A DNA stretch of 64,000 bases. It comes from Paramecium pentaurelia (taxonomy: Eukaryota; Ciliophora; Oligohymenophorea; Peniculida; Parameciidae). The stretch's first letter is position 1. Each line of letters starts with the position of its first letter. Location of the stretch: contig CAJJDO010000045.1 in assembly GCA_905183005.1 (NCBI GenBank), forward strand, positions 124,001 through 188,000. The letters run 5' to 3'. A program made the position numbers and the translations under genes. The notes below the pieces were generated by a model. That model did no database searches, was not told the DNA's origin, and saw nothing but the letters and a program-made list of their open reading frames with translations. Below, one piece after another: positions 37,303 through 49,101 of this stretch.

Positions 37303-40300
37303 ATGAATAAAATTGAAGTTATGAAACAAGGCAATTAAGTCACGAATCAATTAAGAGATGAATTAGTTCATTTGTTTTCTATTACAGATACAAAGGATCC
37401 CTATTTATTAAGTAAAAGAGCTGAATCTATAAAATCTGAAATTGAATAAAGATTTAGTAAATAATCAATATCATTGCTAGAATATCGTTGGAGTATAATA
37501 TTATATTCTAATGATTCTTAAATGGAGTTTTCCTTTGTTTATGGTGATGAGTTCACTATAGAATTGAAATCTGAATCCTATGGTATGTTAGCATACATAA
37601 TTCCTGATCAACCTTAGACTCAATATGAACCTAGAAGAGACATTGGAGTTACAAAGCCTTAATTTATGAATAAAGCTATGTATTCAGATTAGATTGCTTA
37701 AGAAAAGAATAATATTGTTTAAAGGTATTAGTTTATAAATGAGAGAATCAAGTTCAATAATATCCAATCCTCCTTTAAGATATTATCCTAAAATGTATCC
37801 TTGATTGATTTTATATAATAAATATTATCAAAAATAATTGTTTATTAAATAAATCCTTTAGTTTATAACAAATGGATTATATAAATTAATGGATTATTTA
37901 TTAAATAATATTGAAGTAGAAATAGATTTAGATTAAAGTGAAGATTCAATAAATTAGATATATTTTAAGGTTTAAAATAAAAATCTGTAAACATATTGGA
38001 TGGTTGAACATAAATATGAAGAAATATAAAGATTTGGATTGAATGTATTTAATACTTAAATGCCAGAAGAGAGTAATGAAAGATTTCAATGGTTATTAGA
38101 ATTATGCAGTAAAGTAAATAAATATAAAAATAATGATTCAAATATACTTGAATTCTTTAAATCAAAACCTATTTAGATAAAAAGAAAATAATAAAAAAAA
38201 AGAAGTCTTTCAACTTTTAGTTAATTATTAAAAATGTCATGTATTGAAGAAACTAGAACTCATAGTAGAAATACCGTAACATCTAAATAAAAATAATATA
38301 CTTAAATAATATTGGAAAATTCATCTAAATTTTGTGATTTAAAAACAACTAGAGATTTTATTGATTTATTAACTTTGTTAAATTATAGAGATATTAAAAA
38401 GGTTGGATCTGGTGCATAATCTTAAGCATTTAAAGCTTTAAATTAATATGATCATTAAGTGGCTGTGAAAATATCTTAAAACACATAAGAAAATCTATTT
38501 GCAGCATTAATGTAAAGATAATTGAATTAAGATGTAGCAGAAAATTTAGTAGGAAATTATTTATTTTAATATCAAATCTTAGAAGTAGAAGACATATTAA
38601 TAATAGAAGAAGAATTGGCATAAAATACATTAGAAGATTTGATTGGGAGAAAATAGAATTTGAATTAAAATTTCACAGATTATGAAATCTTATAAATCAT
38701 CAAAGATATTGTTGATTAGTTATACAATCTGCATATTGGAAGATGTAAGTAATTTACATTAATAGTTATTAGAATCATCACATAATGATATTAAACCAGA
38801 AAACATTTTGATACAAGATGGTAAATTTATATTACATGATTTTGGAGCAATTAGACAAGTACCAAAAGATTAAAACTAAGTTGAAATTAATTAAATATTT
38901 GGTACAATATTATATATGTCTCCATTAAAATTTGAACACTATCTTTCAACCAATTAAAAATAATAACTTGATATTCATATAACACATACTATTGATGCTA
39001 TATCAAATAATTTTAAACATAATCCATTTAAATCAGATATCTATTCTTTAGGATTAGTTCTTTTATAATTATTACTTCATAATGATAAAATTAATTTAAG
39101 AAAACAAATTGAATGTCTCTTTTATGAATAAAGATAATAAAATTTACCTACTTTAATTGAAAAATATGAAATTTATATTTATCCTGAAAAGTTCTTCATA
39201 TTTCATTAAAAATTAAAAAGAATCAAACCTTTATTAAAATTACTCCTAGATGAAAATGAAGAAACAAGAATATCTACTATTGAATTAGCAACTTTATTGA
39301 ATTCATAAATTTCTGCATGTATTCAAACATCTTTTACTTAATAATTTGTACCTGCAATCTGGAAATCAGAATAAAATAATTACTAATTAGCTTATAGTTT
39401 TAAATCTCAAATTTATTAAGGTTCATATAATAAGGATAAATAAGAAAGAGAAGGATTTGGCATTATGTATAAGGCACCTAAAAATGATTAAATATTTAAA
39501 ATTTAAAGACATAAGAAAGATAAGAAATCTATTATTGATGAAGATTAAGATTTTGAGATGAGTTAAGTTACATAATTATAAGAATCTAAATAAATTAATA
39601 GTGCAAAATAAAGTTTAGTCTAAAATTAATTGTAAATACTTTATTCTGGATATTGGCTTAAGAATTTACCTCATGGAAAAGGAGAATTACATATATACAA
39701 TACAGTAAGTGATCTGAATTATAAGGAAGTCAATATTGATTATGGCAAACTTATATATAAAATAGATGATCATCATGAAGAACATTAATTAACAATTAAT
39801 TCATAATTTTATTATGGTTTATTAGATTCTAAGACTACTATTAATGGAATAGAAACTTCATTTGTTCTAAATATAAGTGAAAGATTGGCTGAAGAATAAT
39901 TCATCATTGAAAAGAATTATTATAAATTCGAATTTGATTCAATTACTCAATAATATTATGGATATTAATAACCTTATGATTTTACTGTTATTGATTTAAT
40001 GAATTTAAATGATACAAATATCATTTGTCTAATAATTAATAGATTTATAAGGAATCTCAAAAGTAAAATATCTCATTTCGAAATTAGAAGATATGTAATA
40101 GAAAAATAGATTTTTCTTAAAGATAATCATAATAATTATATATACATAAGATTTGATGGATAAAATTCTAAGGATATACAATAAAAAGAATAAAAAGATG
40201 TATAGAATCGAAAACTTATCTAATCTCAAATTGTTTAAACGAAATCTACAACTGCTTGTTGTGTTAAACAAAAAAAGAAAGTTAATTAAAATTAATAAAA

Positions 40301-41751
40301 GGAAATAGAAATATCATCAGATCTATTAGAATCCTAAATTGTTTTAGAATGTCTTAATTAATAAAAATCAAATGTAAATGAATTAATTCTATAGACTACT
40401 TCTTTATCGTCTCAAACATTAGAATGGTTATTTGCAGATGATATGATTTCTCAGGTATTTTCTCATTTTTATTAATAGATTGAAATATTAAGTTTCAATA
40501 ATTCATAAATCAAAGATTATTAACTTAAATTGATTTTGATGAGTTAATCTGTTACATAAGTAAGAGATTTAGATTTGTCTTATACTTAATTATCAATATA
40601 AACAGTGACTGCTTTAGTAAATTCAGATAATCTAAATAAACTTCATAAATTAAGAATGGCTGGATGTTAATGGTGTTAATAATTTGAAGATTTCATAATT
40701 TGTGATAAAGCTTAAAAATTAATTCTATTAGATATCTCTAATAATAAGTGGGTTGATACTGATCTACTTAAATTATTTACACCTATCTATTTACCCAATC
40801 TGAGTCAATTAAATTTAAATAAGACTTCTTTAAAAGATAAAGATCTAAAAAAGTTTTAAGACACACCTTTAGGTAAAAAAGTGAATCTAATATCATAAAC
40901 TTCTAAATAATGGGAATAACAAATAATAGATTTTAAGATATCTATACATACAGCAAATAGTCTATTTGAGAATATTAGAAGTTTAGAAAAGTATGGTTAT
41001 ATGTCTTAACATGATATGGAAGAGAATAACTATATTAGAGATGAAACTCTTAAAAGGATAGCTCATTCATAAGGATTATAGAATATAGAATATTTGAATT
41101 TAAAGAATCAGGATATTACTCATTAAGGAATGAAACATTTTCTATAATCCTAATTTATTACTAATATCATATCAATAAATTTATCAAATACTAAAATAAA
41201 TGGTGAAGATTTAAAATTAATATATTCTTCTAAAATTTAACATTTGAAAATCTTAAAGTTAAAAAATTGCAATCATATTGTTTTTGATGATTTATAACTC
41301 TTTTTGAAAAATTATAAAGCAGCATATCTTTAAAAATTTTATATAAGCAGTAAATAAATATCTACAAAGAAACTTGTTACTGAATTGAAGAATCTATAAT
41401 CATTAACTTAGACTTAAATCATATTTAATGAGTATAAATTATTATTAATATAGTTAAGAAAAATTAATTGATATTTCTAGTTTGCTTACAACTATTATGA
41501 CTTGGGTAGCCATTTTGATAAGCAAATAAAAACTCTAAAAATTAACCTTAGATTTAAGAGATTGTCAAAGAATCAATAATGGATTTGATTTATTTTTAGA
41601 AGAGATCAAATCTTTAAAGGGAGAACATAGTTGCACACTTATATTCAAAATCTCTAAGTAATTATTATTTATTTATTAAAGTTCCTCCTTATCAACAGAC
41701 ATCATAAAACAGTTGGAATAGAATTACAAATTAATTTAATTTGTTTAATGA
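37303..41751 (+). CDS. protein kinase with C-terminal leucine-rich repeats
   Basis: About 1450 residues after introns of 22, 28, 24 and 22 nt; the count closes. N-terminal ~370 residues without a known domain (SLLEYRWSIILYSNDSQ, FVYGDEFTIELKSE). Kinase ~380-700: GSGAQSQAFKALNQYD, HQVAVKIS, then HNDIKPENIL in place of HRD, and ILHDFGAIRQ; Lys and both Asp are kept, so it may be active but is a non-RD kinase. A ~400-residue middle region with GYWLKNLPHGKGEL. C-terminal ~350 residues are LRRs: DLDLSYTQL, KLILLDISNNKW, QLNLNKTSL, IEYLNLKNQDI, IISINLSNTKI, KLTLDLRDCQRI. The first 200 codons are joined through a 22-nt intron near 37839. Its last ~590 bases reappear at 42303-42889 from an assembly duplication. 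Confidence 0.82.
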
Positions 41752-42301
41752 TAGTTATTTTATTTATTTAATGAAAGAACGTTTTAAAAGGAAAGACAAT
41801 TTCAATAGTAAGATGATTCTTATTCAACTATTTTCTCTATTATGCACCTATTATAGTGGATTAATAATAGTATGTCTATTTTTGGATTTTGCTATGGGAT
41901 TATAAGTAAAGTATTAATTGAATCAATAATAATTAGTTTCATTTAGGATAAATTTGGGACTTTGGAATCTACACTCATGATACATATTTCATTGTCAATC
42001 TATTGAGTAATATATTCAACATTTTAATGGTTGTAAGCGGATTGGTATTATGATTATAATTGTAGATCTTTATTGTAGTTAAAGGAAGTAAGGTTCTAGA
42101 TTTTGTATTCTCTCTATAACTATGGCATTTCTTTATTTGTTGTGTTTTGAGTACTTCTGAATTAAATAAAATATGGCTCATTATAAATACTATTATAAGT
42201 ATTTTGACCATATTTTTGGGTGAATATCTATGTGTTAGATTTGATTAATAAGATACACTCATAATAGATAGATTATTTAAGAATAAGAAGAAACCTTTTG
42301 C
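41165..42301. repeat. assembly duplication C, copy 1
   Basis: 1137 bases identical to 42303-43439, ending at the N at 42302. Holds the 3' end of the kinase-LRR gene and most of SYS1. Confidence 0.95.
41771..42301 (+). pseudogene. SYS1: SYS1 copy truncated at contig end (assembly artefact)
   Basis: Identical to the first 531 bases of the complete SYS1 gene at 42909 and cut off by the N. The intact start is 20 bases after the kinase-LRR stop. In the real genome there is probably one SYS1 gene directly downstream of the kinase-LRR gene. Confidence 0.85.
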
Positions 42302-42302
42302 N

Positions 42303-43439
42303 TATCATATCAATAAATTTATCAAATACTAAAATAAATGGTGAAGATTTAAAATTAATATATTCTTCTAAAATTTAACATTTGAAAATCTTAAAGTTAA
42401 AAAATTGCAATCATATTGTTTTTGATGATTTATAACTCTTTTTGAAAAATTATAAAGCAGCATATCTTTAAAAATTTTATATAAGCAGTAAATAAATATC
42501 TACAAAGAAACTTGTTACTGAATTGAAGAATCTATAATCATTAACTTAGACTTAAATCATATTTAATGAGTATAAATTATTATTAATATAGTTAAGAAAA
42601 ATTAATTGATATTTCTAGTTTGCTTACAACTATTATGACTTGGGTAGCCATTTTGATAAGCAAATAAAAACTCTAAAAATTAACCTTAGATTTAAGAGAT
42701 TGTCAAAGAATCAATAATGGATTTGATTTATTTTTAGAAGAGATCAAATCTTTAAAGGGAGAACATAGTTGCACACTTATATTCAAAATCTCTAAGTAAT
42801 TATTATTTATTTATTAAAGTTCCTCCTTATCAACAGACATCATAAAACAGTTGGAATAGAATTACAAATTAATTTAATTTGTTTAATGATAGTTATTTTA
42901 TTTATTTAATGAAAGAACGTTTTAAAAGGAAAGACAATTTCAATAGTAAGATGATTCTTATTCAACTATTTTCTCTATTATGCACCTATTATAGTGGATT
43001 AATAATAGTATGTCTATTTTTGGATTTTGCTATGGGATTATAAGTAAAGTATTAATTGAATCAATAATAATTAGTTTCATTTAGGATAAATTTGGGACTT
43101 TGGAATCTACACTCATGATACATATTTCATTGTCAATCTATTGAGTAATATATTCAACATTTTAATGGTTGTAAGCGGATTGGTATTATGATTATAATTG
43201 TAGATCTTTATTGTAGTTAAAGGAAGTAAGGTTCTAGATTTTGTATTCTCTCTATAACTATGGCATTTCTTTATTTGTTGTGTTTTGAGTACTTCTGAAT
43301 TAAATAAAATATGGCTCATTATAAATACTATTATAAGTATTTTGACCATATTTTTGGGTGAATATCTATGTGTTAGATTTGATTAATAAGATACACTCAT
43401 AATAGATAGATTATTTAAGAATAAGAAGAAACCTTTTGC
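42303..43439. repeat. assembly duplication C, copy 2
   Basis: Identical to 41165-42301 (offset 1138). Continues into unique sequence that completes SYS1. 42303-42889 is the repeated 3' end of the kinase-LRR gene. Confidence 0.95.
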
Positions 43440-43485
43440 AGAACATAAAAGAAATGATGATATTATTAAAATCAATATTTAATGA
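42909..43485 (+). CDS. SYS1: SYS1 family Golgi integral membrane protein
   Basis: 170 residues after introns of 31 and 33 nt; the count closes. SYS1 recruits the Arl3/ARFRP1 GTPase to the trans-Golgi. Family landmarks: MKERFKRKDNFNSKMILIQL at the start, YYSGLIIVCLFLDFAMG, IWDFGIYTHDT, KGSKVLDFVFSLQLWHFF, and IFLGEYLCVRFDQQD near the end. Four hydrophobic segments as expected. The second intron is 3n long and contains an in-frame TGA. The stop codon TGA (43483-43485) overlaps the first ATG of the cysteine synthase frame (43482-43484). Confidence 0.92.
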
Positions 43486-44617
43486 AAAAATTATGGTTAA
43501 AACTATTGATGGGTACTTCCATCCTGACATTAGCAATAGCATATTCTTATTTAAAGAAAAAGTAGATTCCAAAGAAACGATTAGTAGATATAATAGGCAA
43601 TACTCCTTTAATATATTTAAAGAGTCTTTCAGAATAAACAGGAAGAGAGATATATGTATTCTTTTTACTTATAATTTAGGCAAAATGTGAATTTATGAAT
43701 CCTGGGAGTAGTATGAAGGATAGAACTGCTTTAGCATTGATCTAATATGGTTTCTAGTAAGGGTAATTGGGAATAAAAAATAAGACTATTTATGAAGGTA
43801 CATCAGGAAGTACAGGAGTGAGTCTAACTTTAATTGGAAATAGTTTAGGATGTAAATGTAAGTTATATTTACAAAATGATTTGGCTTAAGAGAAATATAA
43901 CATTTTATAAACTTGTGGTGCAATCATTGAAAAAGTACCACCTGTTTCTATTGTTGATTCAGAACATTTTTGTAAGAAAGCAGAAAAATAAGCTAACATT
44001 GAAGGTGGATATTATGCTGATCAATTTCATAATTTGGCAAATTAATAAGCACATTTTTAAACAGGTAAAGAGATATATGAATAAACAAATGGATTAATAG
44101 ATTGTTTTGTTATGTCTTCAGGAACAGGAGGATCTATTGCTGGAATTTCTTAATATCTAAAAATAAAAAATAAAAATATCAAAGTAATACTAGCAGATCC
44201 TCCTGGATCTTCATTGAAAACTCATGTGAATAGTGGAGTGTGTTATACTTACTAAGAAGCTGAGGGTCATAGACTGAAAAACCCTTTTGATACTGTGATA
44301 GAAGGATGTGGATTAAATAGACTAACAAAAAATTATATGTAAGCCAAAATTGATTATGGTTTTACAATATAAGATAAAGGTAAAATTAGATTATAATAAT
44401 AATTTCAGAATCTATACAGATGGCTTAATTGTTAATTGAAAAAGAGGGATTGTTTGTTGGTGCATCTAGTGCTATGAATTGTGTGGCAGTTCTTAAAGCT
44501 GTTTAGAAATATCCAGAATGTAAAGTTTTCGTTACAATCTTATGTGATTCTGGATAAAGATATTTGAGTAAATTTTATAATAAAGAATATTTATAATAGC
44601 ATTAAATTGAATATTGA
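43482..44617 (+). CDS. membrane-anchored cysteine synthase-like PLP enzyme
   Basis: 360 residues after introns of 24 nt (near 43654) and 29 nt (near 44381); the count closes. PLP fold type II beta-substitution enzyme, expected to make cysteine from O-acetylserine or a similar donor. Motifs: LVDIIGNTPLIYL, the PLP Lys in NPGSSMKDRTA, the phosphate/substrate loop EGTSGSTGVS, SSGTGGSIAG, and SAMNCV...ILCDSGQRYLSKF. The N-terminus KLLMGTSILTLAIAYSYLKKK is a hydrophobic anchor, as in the fungal outer-mitochondrial-membrane YGR012W group. The first ATG overlaps the SYS1 stop; an in-frame ATG at about 43509 would avoid this and still keep the anchor. Confidence 0.9.
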
Positions 44618-44635
44618 TATTTATTATAAAAAGTA

Positions 44636-45547
44636 ATGGGTAATTGCTGTGATGTTCGTTAGAAGAATAATTCTCCAAAAATCAGTAGTATGCTCTAAGT
44701 ATCCGAAAATCTGTCAGAAACTGAAATAATAGAATAATCATAGAGATACAAGGAAGAAGGCAACCAATATATGCAGTAAAAATTATTTAAAGAAGCAATT
44801 ATTGCATATACATAGGCGATAGTACTATATTTGATAGAAAGATAGAATTTATATAATAAAGAATCTATATATTATTCAAATCGTGCTGTTGCCTATAGAA
44901 TTGTTTAAGATTATGTAAATGTTAAGAAAGATGCTATGTAAGCATTATAATTAGACAATAAAAATGTTCGAGCTTATTTTTTATTGGGAACTGTTCATTT
45001 AATCTTAGGTTAAAAAGACAAATGTTTAACTTAAGCAACAGATGGTGTTAACTTTTTGATATAAGGTAATGACATAATTAATAACCAAGCATAAAAGCAT
45101 ATTGATTTAAAACCACAATTAAAAGATAGCATAAATTACAATTATTCATAAGGTCTTATTTTAAAGGGCAAGTTAGAAAAGTCAGAAAATTTTAAAGGTT
45201 TTTTTATTCTTTTATTTTAAGAATTCTTAAAATTGAAAGAGAAACTAAATCAGTTATATGGTAAAACAATTAATTTAAGTAAATTGTCATATCCAGGAAC
45301 GAAAGAACATTATGTACCTAATTGTGTTGAGTGCTACACATGTATCATAACATAAGAAATAATGTGTGAACCTGTCCTATTGAGAAGTGGACACACTTAT
45401 GAAAGATGCTCTATAAATGAGTGCATCAGAGTTAATGGACCATATGATCCAACGACAAGATAAAAAATTAATGGAACTTTCATTCCAAATATTTAATTAA
45501 AAAATGCAATAGTTGATTACTAAAATAATACTCTTGAATTTTAATGA
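44636..45547 (+). CDS. CHIP/STUB1-like TPR and U-box E3 ubiquitin ligase
   Basis: 303 residues in one frame (a 24-nt in-frame intron near 45200 is possible). N-terminal MGNCCD looks like an N-myristoylation site with palmitoylatable cysteines. TPR-like helices occupy ~35-140: RYKEEGNQYMQQKLFKEAI, YYSNRAVAYRI, and DNKNVRAYFLLGTVHLIL, as in Hsp70/Hsp90 co-chaperones. A coiled spacer follows, then a U-box ~225-300: CYTCIITQEIMCEPVLLRSG, HTYERCSINECI, and the DPTTRQ loop. Order and spacing match CHIP, which ubiquitinates chaperone-bound clients. The acylation signal is not typical of CHIP. Only 18 bases after the cysteine synthase stop. Confidence 0.88.
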
Positions 45548-46300
45548 ATAATTATATTCATTTGATTATTTTACATTTTTTTCTTAGATTTTCCTTTGTT
45601 TTGTTCTACTATATATTTATTTGATCTACTTCGTTAATGTATTTATTAATTTTACATAATAATATCAAAGTATCTATATATTGATAGATTCATTTGAAGA
45701 ATCTCTCTTTCTATTAATAAATGAATTTAAGACTAAATTAATAGATATTATGCATTTCATATTATTTTTGTCTCTCCTATTCTTGTTATTTAATTTTAGA
45801 TAATAAATATTATGTTAAAGCTTATAGTATTTCACATAAATAATATTATTTCGATCAAGGAGAATGTTGAAGAAGAAATAATTTTTGATTCCTCAGTAAA
45901 TTTCCTACAAGAATACCTGAATATCAAGTAAATGGCAGATCCGTCTTCAATAGATTTCTAATGTCCTAAATAACATCCTTGATGATCTATGTGAATATAT
46001 GGCCACAAATGTTCTTGGGTTTTGAGTAGCAAGGAGAGGTAAAATCAAGGGTATCTTAAGAACACTTAAGAGGTATTTATCTGAGGAAACACATTAGGGA
46101 AGCATAGTTTATTGTAGAAGGTCAATATGAATATATCTAGGGATTCTTCTCAGATTCCAGAAGGGAAAAAGTTTGGGTTACATTATAAACATTATTATTA
46201 TTATTTTTGTTTATAATAATTATTAAATAATAAATTCAATATAATGATACCATAGTAATAAAATAACTGATTATTTAAAATTAATAACCATAAAATCTAA
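45548..46300 (+). other. gene-poor stretch with a possible ORF
   Basis: A plus-strand frame opens after a TGA at 45886 and stays open for more than 250 codons. Its first ~110 codons look protein-like (FPTRIPEYQVNGRSVFNRF and VSQEHLRGIYLRKHIREAQF), the later part is antisense to a minus-strand coil. No start codon joined convincingly; a gene remnant or an unfinished exon model. No family recognised. Confidence 0.3.
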
Positions 46301-46324
46301 ATGAATTGATCTTATTCCAAACTT

Positions 46325-47063
46325 TCATCCTTTTATTTAATCATTTCCATCAAAAAGCATTCCTTTAATAGCTTAATCAAGTAAATCTCTCACAAATAGA
46401 GTTAATTATCTTGCATAATGCTTCCAAATTATAATTAAAACTAATTGATTATTTTAGTAGTTTTGTTTTTTTTGAATTGTAAATCATGATATTTTTCTTG
46501 GATTTCAAAAGATAGTAATAGTACCTGATGTTTATTAGGTTTTATTTTATTGGTATTAAGAGATTTTCTCTTATTTATCCAAATAAAACTTTTTAAATAG
46601 ATGTTTTTAATTCATTATAATTTGTATTTAGTTGCTTTATGCTAAGTTTGATTTTATTTATCTCTGTATCTATTCATCAACTAATCCTCTACTAATGATA
46701 ATCCTTATACAATTTAACCATTTTTAAATAGTCAATTGTTGTTATTAAAACAATTTAAATTTTAAAACACTATATTGCAATTTATTCTATTCCGATGCCA
46801 ATTTATACACTACTTCAAATAGATATATGTTCTACTCTCAATTTTTCTTATCAAAGTTCTAATTTTTAAATAGAATCCTTATTCTCAAATTCTAAATTAT
46901 CTATCTTTATATTCGCAGAATAATTTGATTGAAACTTCATTTATCACTTTTAAAATGATGTGTATAGTCTAAAAAGATCTTTAACTAATAGATTATTTAA
47001 TAATTGAGAATTCTTTTTTTATTAACTTTATAATTATTGACTAAATTTCTGTAGGGATTCCAT
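46325..47063 (-). CDS. possible coiled-coil protein, splicing unresolved
   Basis: ATG at 47063 opens MESLQKFSQQLQSQQKKNSQ, followed by a hydrophilic piece (NYSANIKIDNLEFENKDS), then a frame open for about 130 codons with FEVVYKLASEQNKLQYSVLK and a C-terminal piece VRDLLDQAIKGMLFDGNDQ before TGA 46325-46327. Frames differ between the pieces and not all introns could be placed. Coil-like composition; no family recognised. Could be partly decayed. Confidence 0.4.
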
Positions 47064-47398
47064 TAGTCTAAAGATATTGATTATGTGAATTCAATATCAT
47101 ATAATAATATTTACTAAAAGGAATCTTTAATTGATATATCAAGGTCTTGTAACTCGTTTGCATTAATGAGTTAATGATTTAAATGAGTTTTTAATATACA
47201 TTCACAAAAACAGTAATATTGTTTCTAAAATTTCTTTTTAAGACATATAAACTAGATAATTTACATATGTTGTAGGTATAATATTTTTCCAATAAATTCT
47301 TTTCAAATATATATAATGTTTAATTTGTTAAAGAAATACATTGTTGTTTGTAAACTAAAATCTTTATTAAAATTTTTTTTAAAATCAAAAACAAAATC
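47064..47398. promoter_or_regulatory. upstream region of ribosomal protein uS3, no gene seen
   Basis: AT-rich divergent spacer between the minus-strand coil and RPS3. It must hold the RPS3 promoter; no specific element could be picked out. Ends in an A-rich leader just before the ATG. Confidence 0.4.
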
Positions 47399-48151
47399 AT
47401 GAGCAAAGCCAGATAAATGAATAAAAAGAAGAAGTTCGTTGCCGATGGTGTCTTCTAAGCTGAATTACACTCCTTTTTAAGCAGAGCATTGACTGACGCT
47501 GGATATGCTGGATTTGTTGTCAGAACAACCCCAGTCTAAACAGATATTGAAATCAAGGCTGCAAACACTGCAGGAGTCACAGGACCAGAAGGAAGAAAAT
47601 TGAGAGAACTTACAAGCTTAATCCAAAAGAGATTTGGATATGCCAAAGGTATTATATTATTTTCTATCTTTTACTTTAGAGGCTCTTCAATTAATTGTCG
47701 CTAGAGTTTAATCTAAGGGATTGTGTGCTCCAGCTTAAGCTGAATCACTTAAAACAAAATTACTTGCTTAAGTACCTGTCAGAACTGCCGCTAATGCAGT
47801 TTTGAAATAAATCATGGCTGATGGTGCCATTGGTGCCGAATGTATCATTTCTGGTAAATTGGGACAACAAAGAGCAAAATCTATGAAATACAGAGCTGGT
47901 TACATCATCTCCACAGGTCAACCAAAGAAAGATTTAATTGATGTTGCTGTCAGACATTGCTTCTTCAAATAAGGTATCATCGGAGTCAAAGTAAAGATCT
48001 ACAGACCATATGATCCATCTGGTATTTTATTATAATTAATCTTTTAATAGGCAAGAAAGGAATTCCCATTGAAGTTCCAGATAAAGTCAGATTCCCAGAA
48101 TAAAAGGCTGAATAAGAAGAAGAGGAAATTAGAGAACTTATTAGTCAATGA
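47399..48151 (+). CDS. RPS3: 40S ribosomal protein S3 (uS3)
   Basis: Structural protein of the small ribosomal subunit at the mRNA entry. About 230 residues after introns of 31 nt (47647-47677) and 29 nt (near 48021-48049). Family blocks: KKKKFVADGVFQAELHSFLS, the KH-domain region VVRTTPVQTDIEIKA with GRKLRELTSLIQKRF, CIISGKLGQQRAKSMKY, and GQPKKDLIDVAVRHC followed by VKVKIYRPYDPSGKKG. Codon use is visibly more GC-rich and more C-ending than in neighbours, as expected for a highly expressed gene. The tail is acidic (EEEE) and short. Confidence 0.97.
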
Positions 48152-48186
48152 TATCAATGTATTCTAAATATATAAAATAATTAATC

Positions 48187-49035
48187 ATGTCTTCAGATTA
48201 TGTATAAATTCCCAATCTCATTTTAGTCAACTGTAAAGGAAGTCATCCTCTAAATGTTGGCAAGTCCTGCATGGAAAAATCAATATAATTCTTTTGTTGA
48301 GGAATATTGCATCTATTTCGATGATGATGAAGAAAATTCAATACAATAAAATAATCTCTTCAAGCAATTTCAAACTGAAATGGCAGCTGTCTATGACTCT
48401 TTTTTCAGTTCTCTAGGCTTAGATAATTCTGATGAATTACAAATATAGGTAACTATTTCTTTAATAAACCTTTCAAAGATTATCAAAGAAATTCTTAATA
48501 GTGAAAGTGATGAAGAAATAGATATTCAATAATTATTAGCCTTAGGAGATTTTTAAGTTTTCAAAGCAGAAATGTCCTTTTAAAATAAACGCAGAGAATT
48601 AGATGCATATCAATAATTAGTTGATGATGAAGAAGATGAATTAGAATAATAAGAAGATGAAAATGAAGATGATGACCCAGAAGCAGAATAAACCTAAAAG
48701 ATGCAAATTCTTAAAATCAAATTGGAGTATGAATAACTTCAAGAAGAACTTGAGTTGAAATAGGCTATGTAAATCTCTCTTGATACCCCTAGTATATCTA
48801 TATATCATTATTATTAGATTAAAAGAAATTAGACTAAATTTCACAATTACTTGAAGTAGTATAAGCAAGATTATAAATTCTCGAAGAAGAAGGAATACAG
48901 TAAAATTAATAAATGGCTTAAAATAATGATAGAAAAACAAAATTACTAGCTCAACTCAATAACCTACCCCTCATTGACTTAACCAAAGAGCAAGAAATAT
49001 TTACAAAAATTAAAATAGATTTTGCCAAAATATGA
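48187..49035 (+). CDS. CFAP36-like protein with BART domain
   Basis: 265 residues after introns of 25 nt (near 48202) and 26 nt (near 48792); the count closes. The N-terminal ~115 residues match the BART (ARL2-binding) fold: FVEEYCIYFDDDEEN followed by LFKQFQTEMAAVYDSFFSS. CFAP36/CCDC104 is a ciliary ARL3-binding protein with the same layout: BART then coiled coil. After it come an acidic stretch (EDENEDDDPEAE) and a coiled coil. A ciliary function is inferred from the family. It follows RPS3 by 35 bases. Confidence 0.8.
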
Positions 49036-49101
49036 AAATCCACTACATTATCATGATTTAATAAAACATGGAATTAACATATTTTATATTATAATAAAAC
49101 C

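Noticed and set aside
41975..42211. Minus-strand ORF, present twice (also 43113-43349)
   Set aside because: Antisense of SYS1; the second copy comes from the assembly duplication.
41771..43485. Tandem SYS1 gene duplication
   Set aside because: The copies are identical including introns and flanks, and the first stops at an N, so it is a contig overlap.
48641..48940. Minus-strand Phe/Leu-rich ORF
   Set aside because: Antisense of the acidic coil in the CFAP36-like gene.
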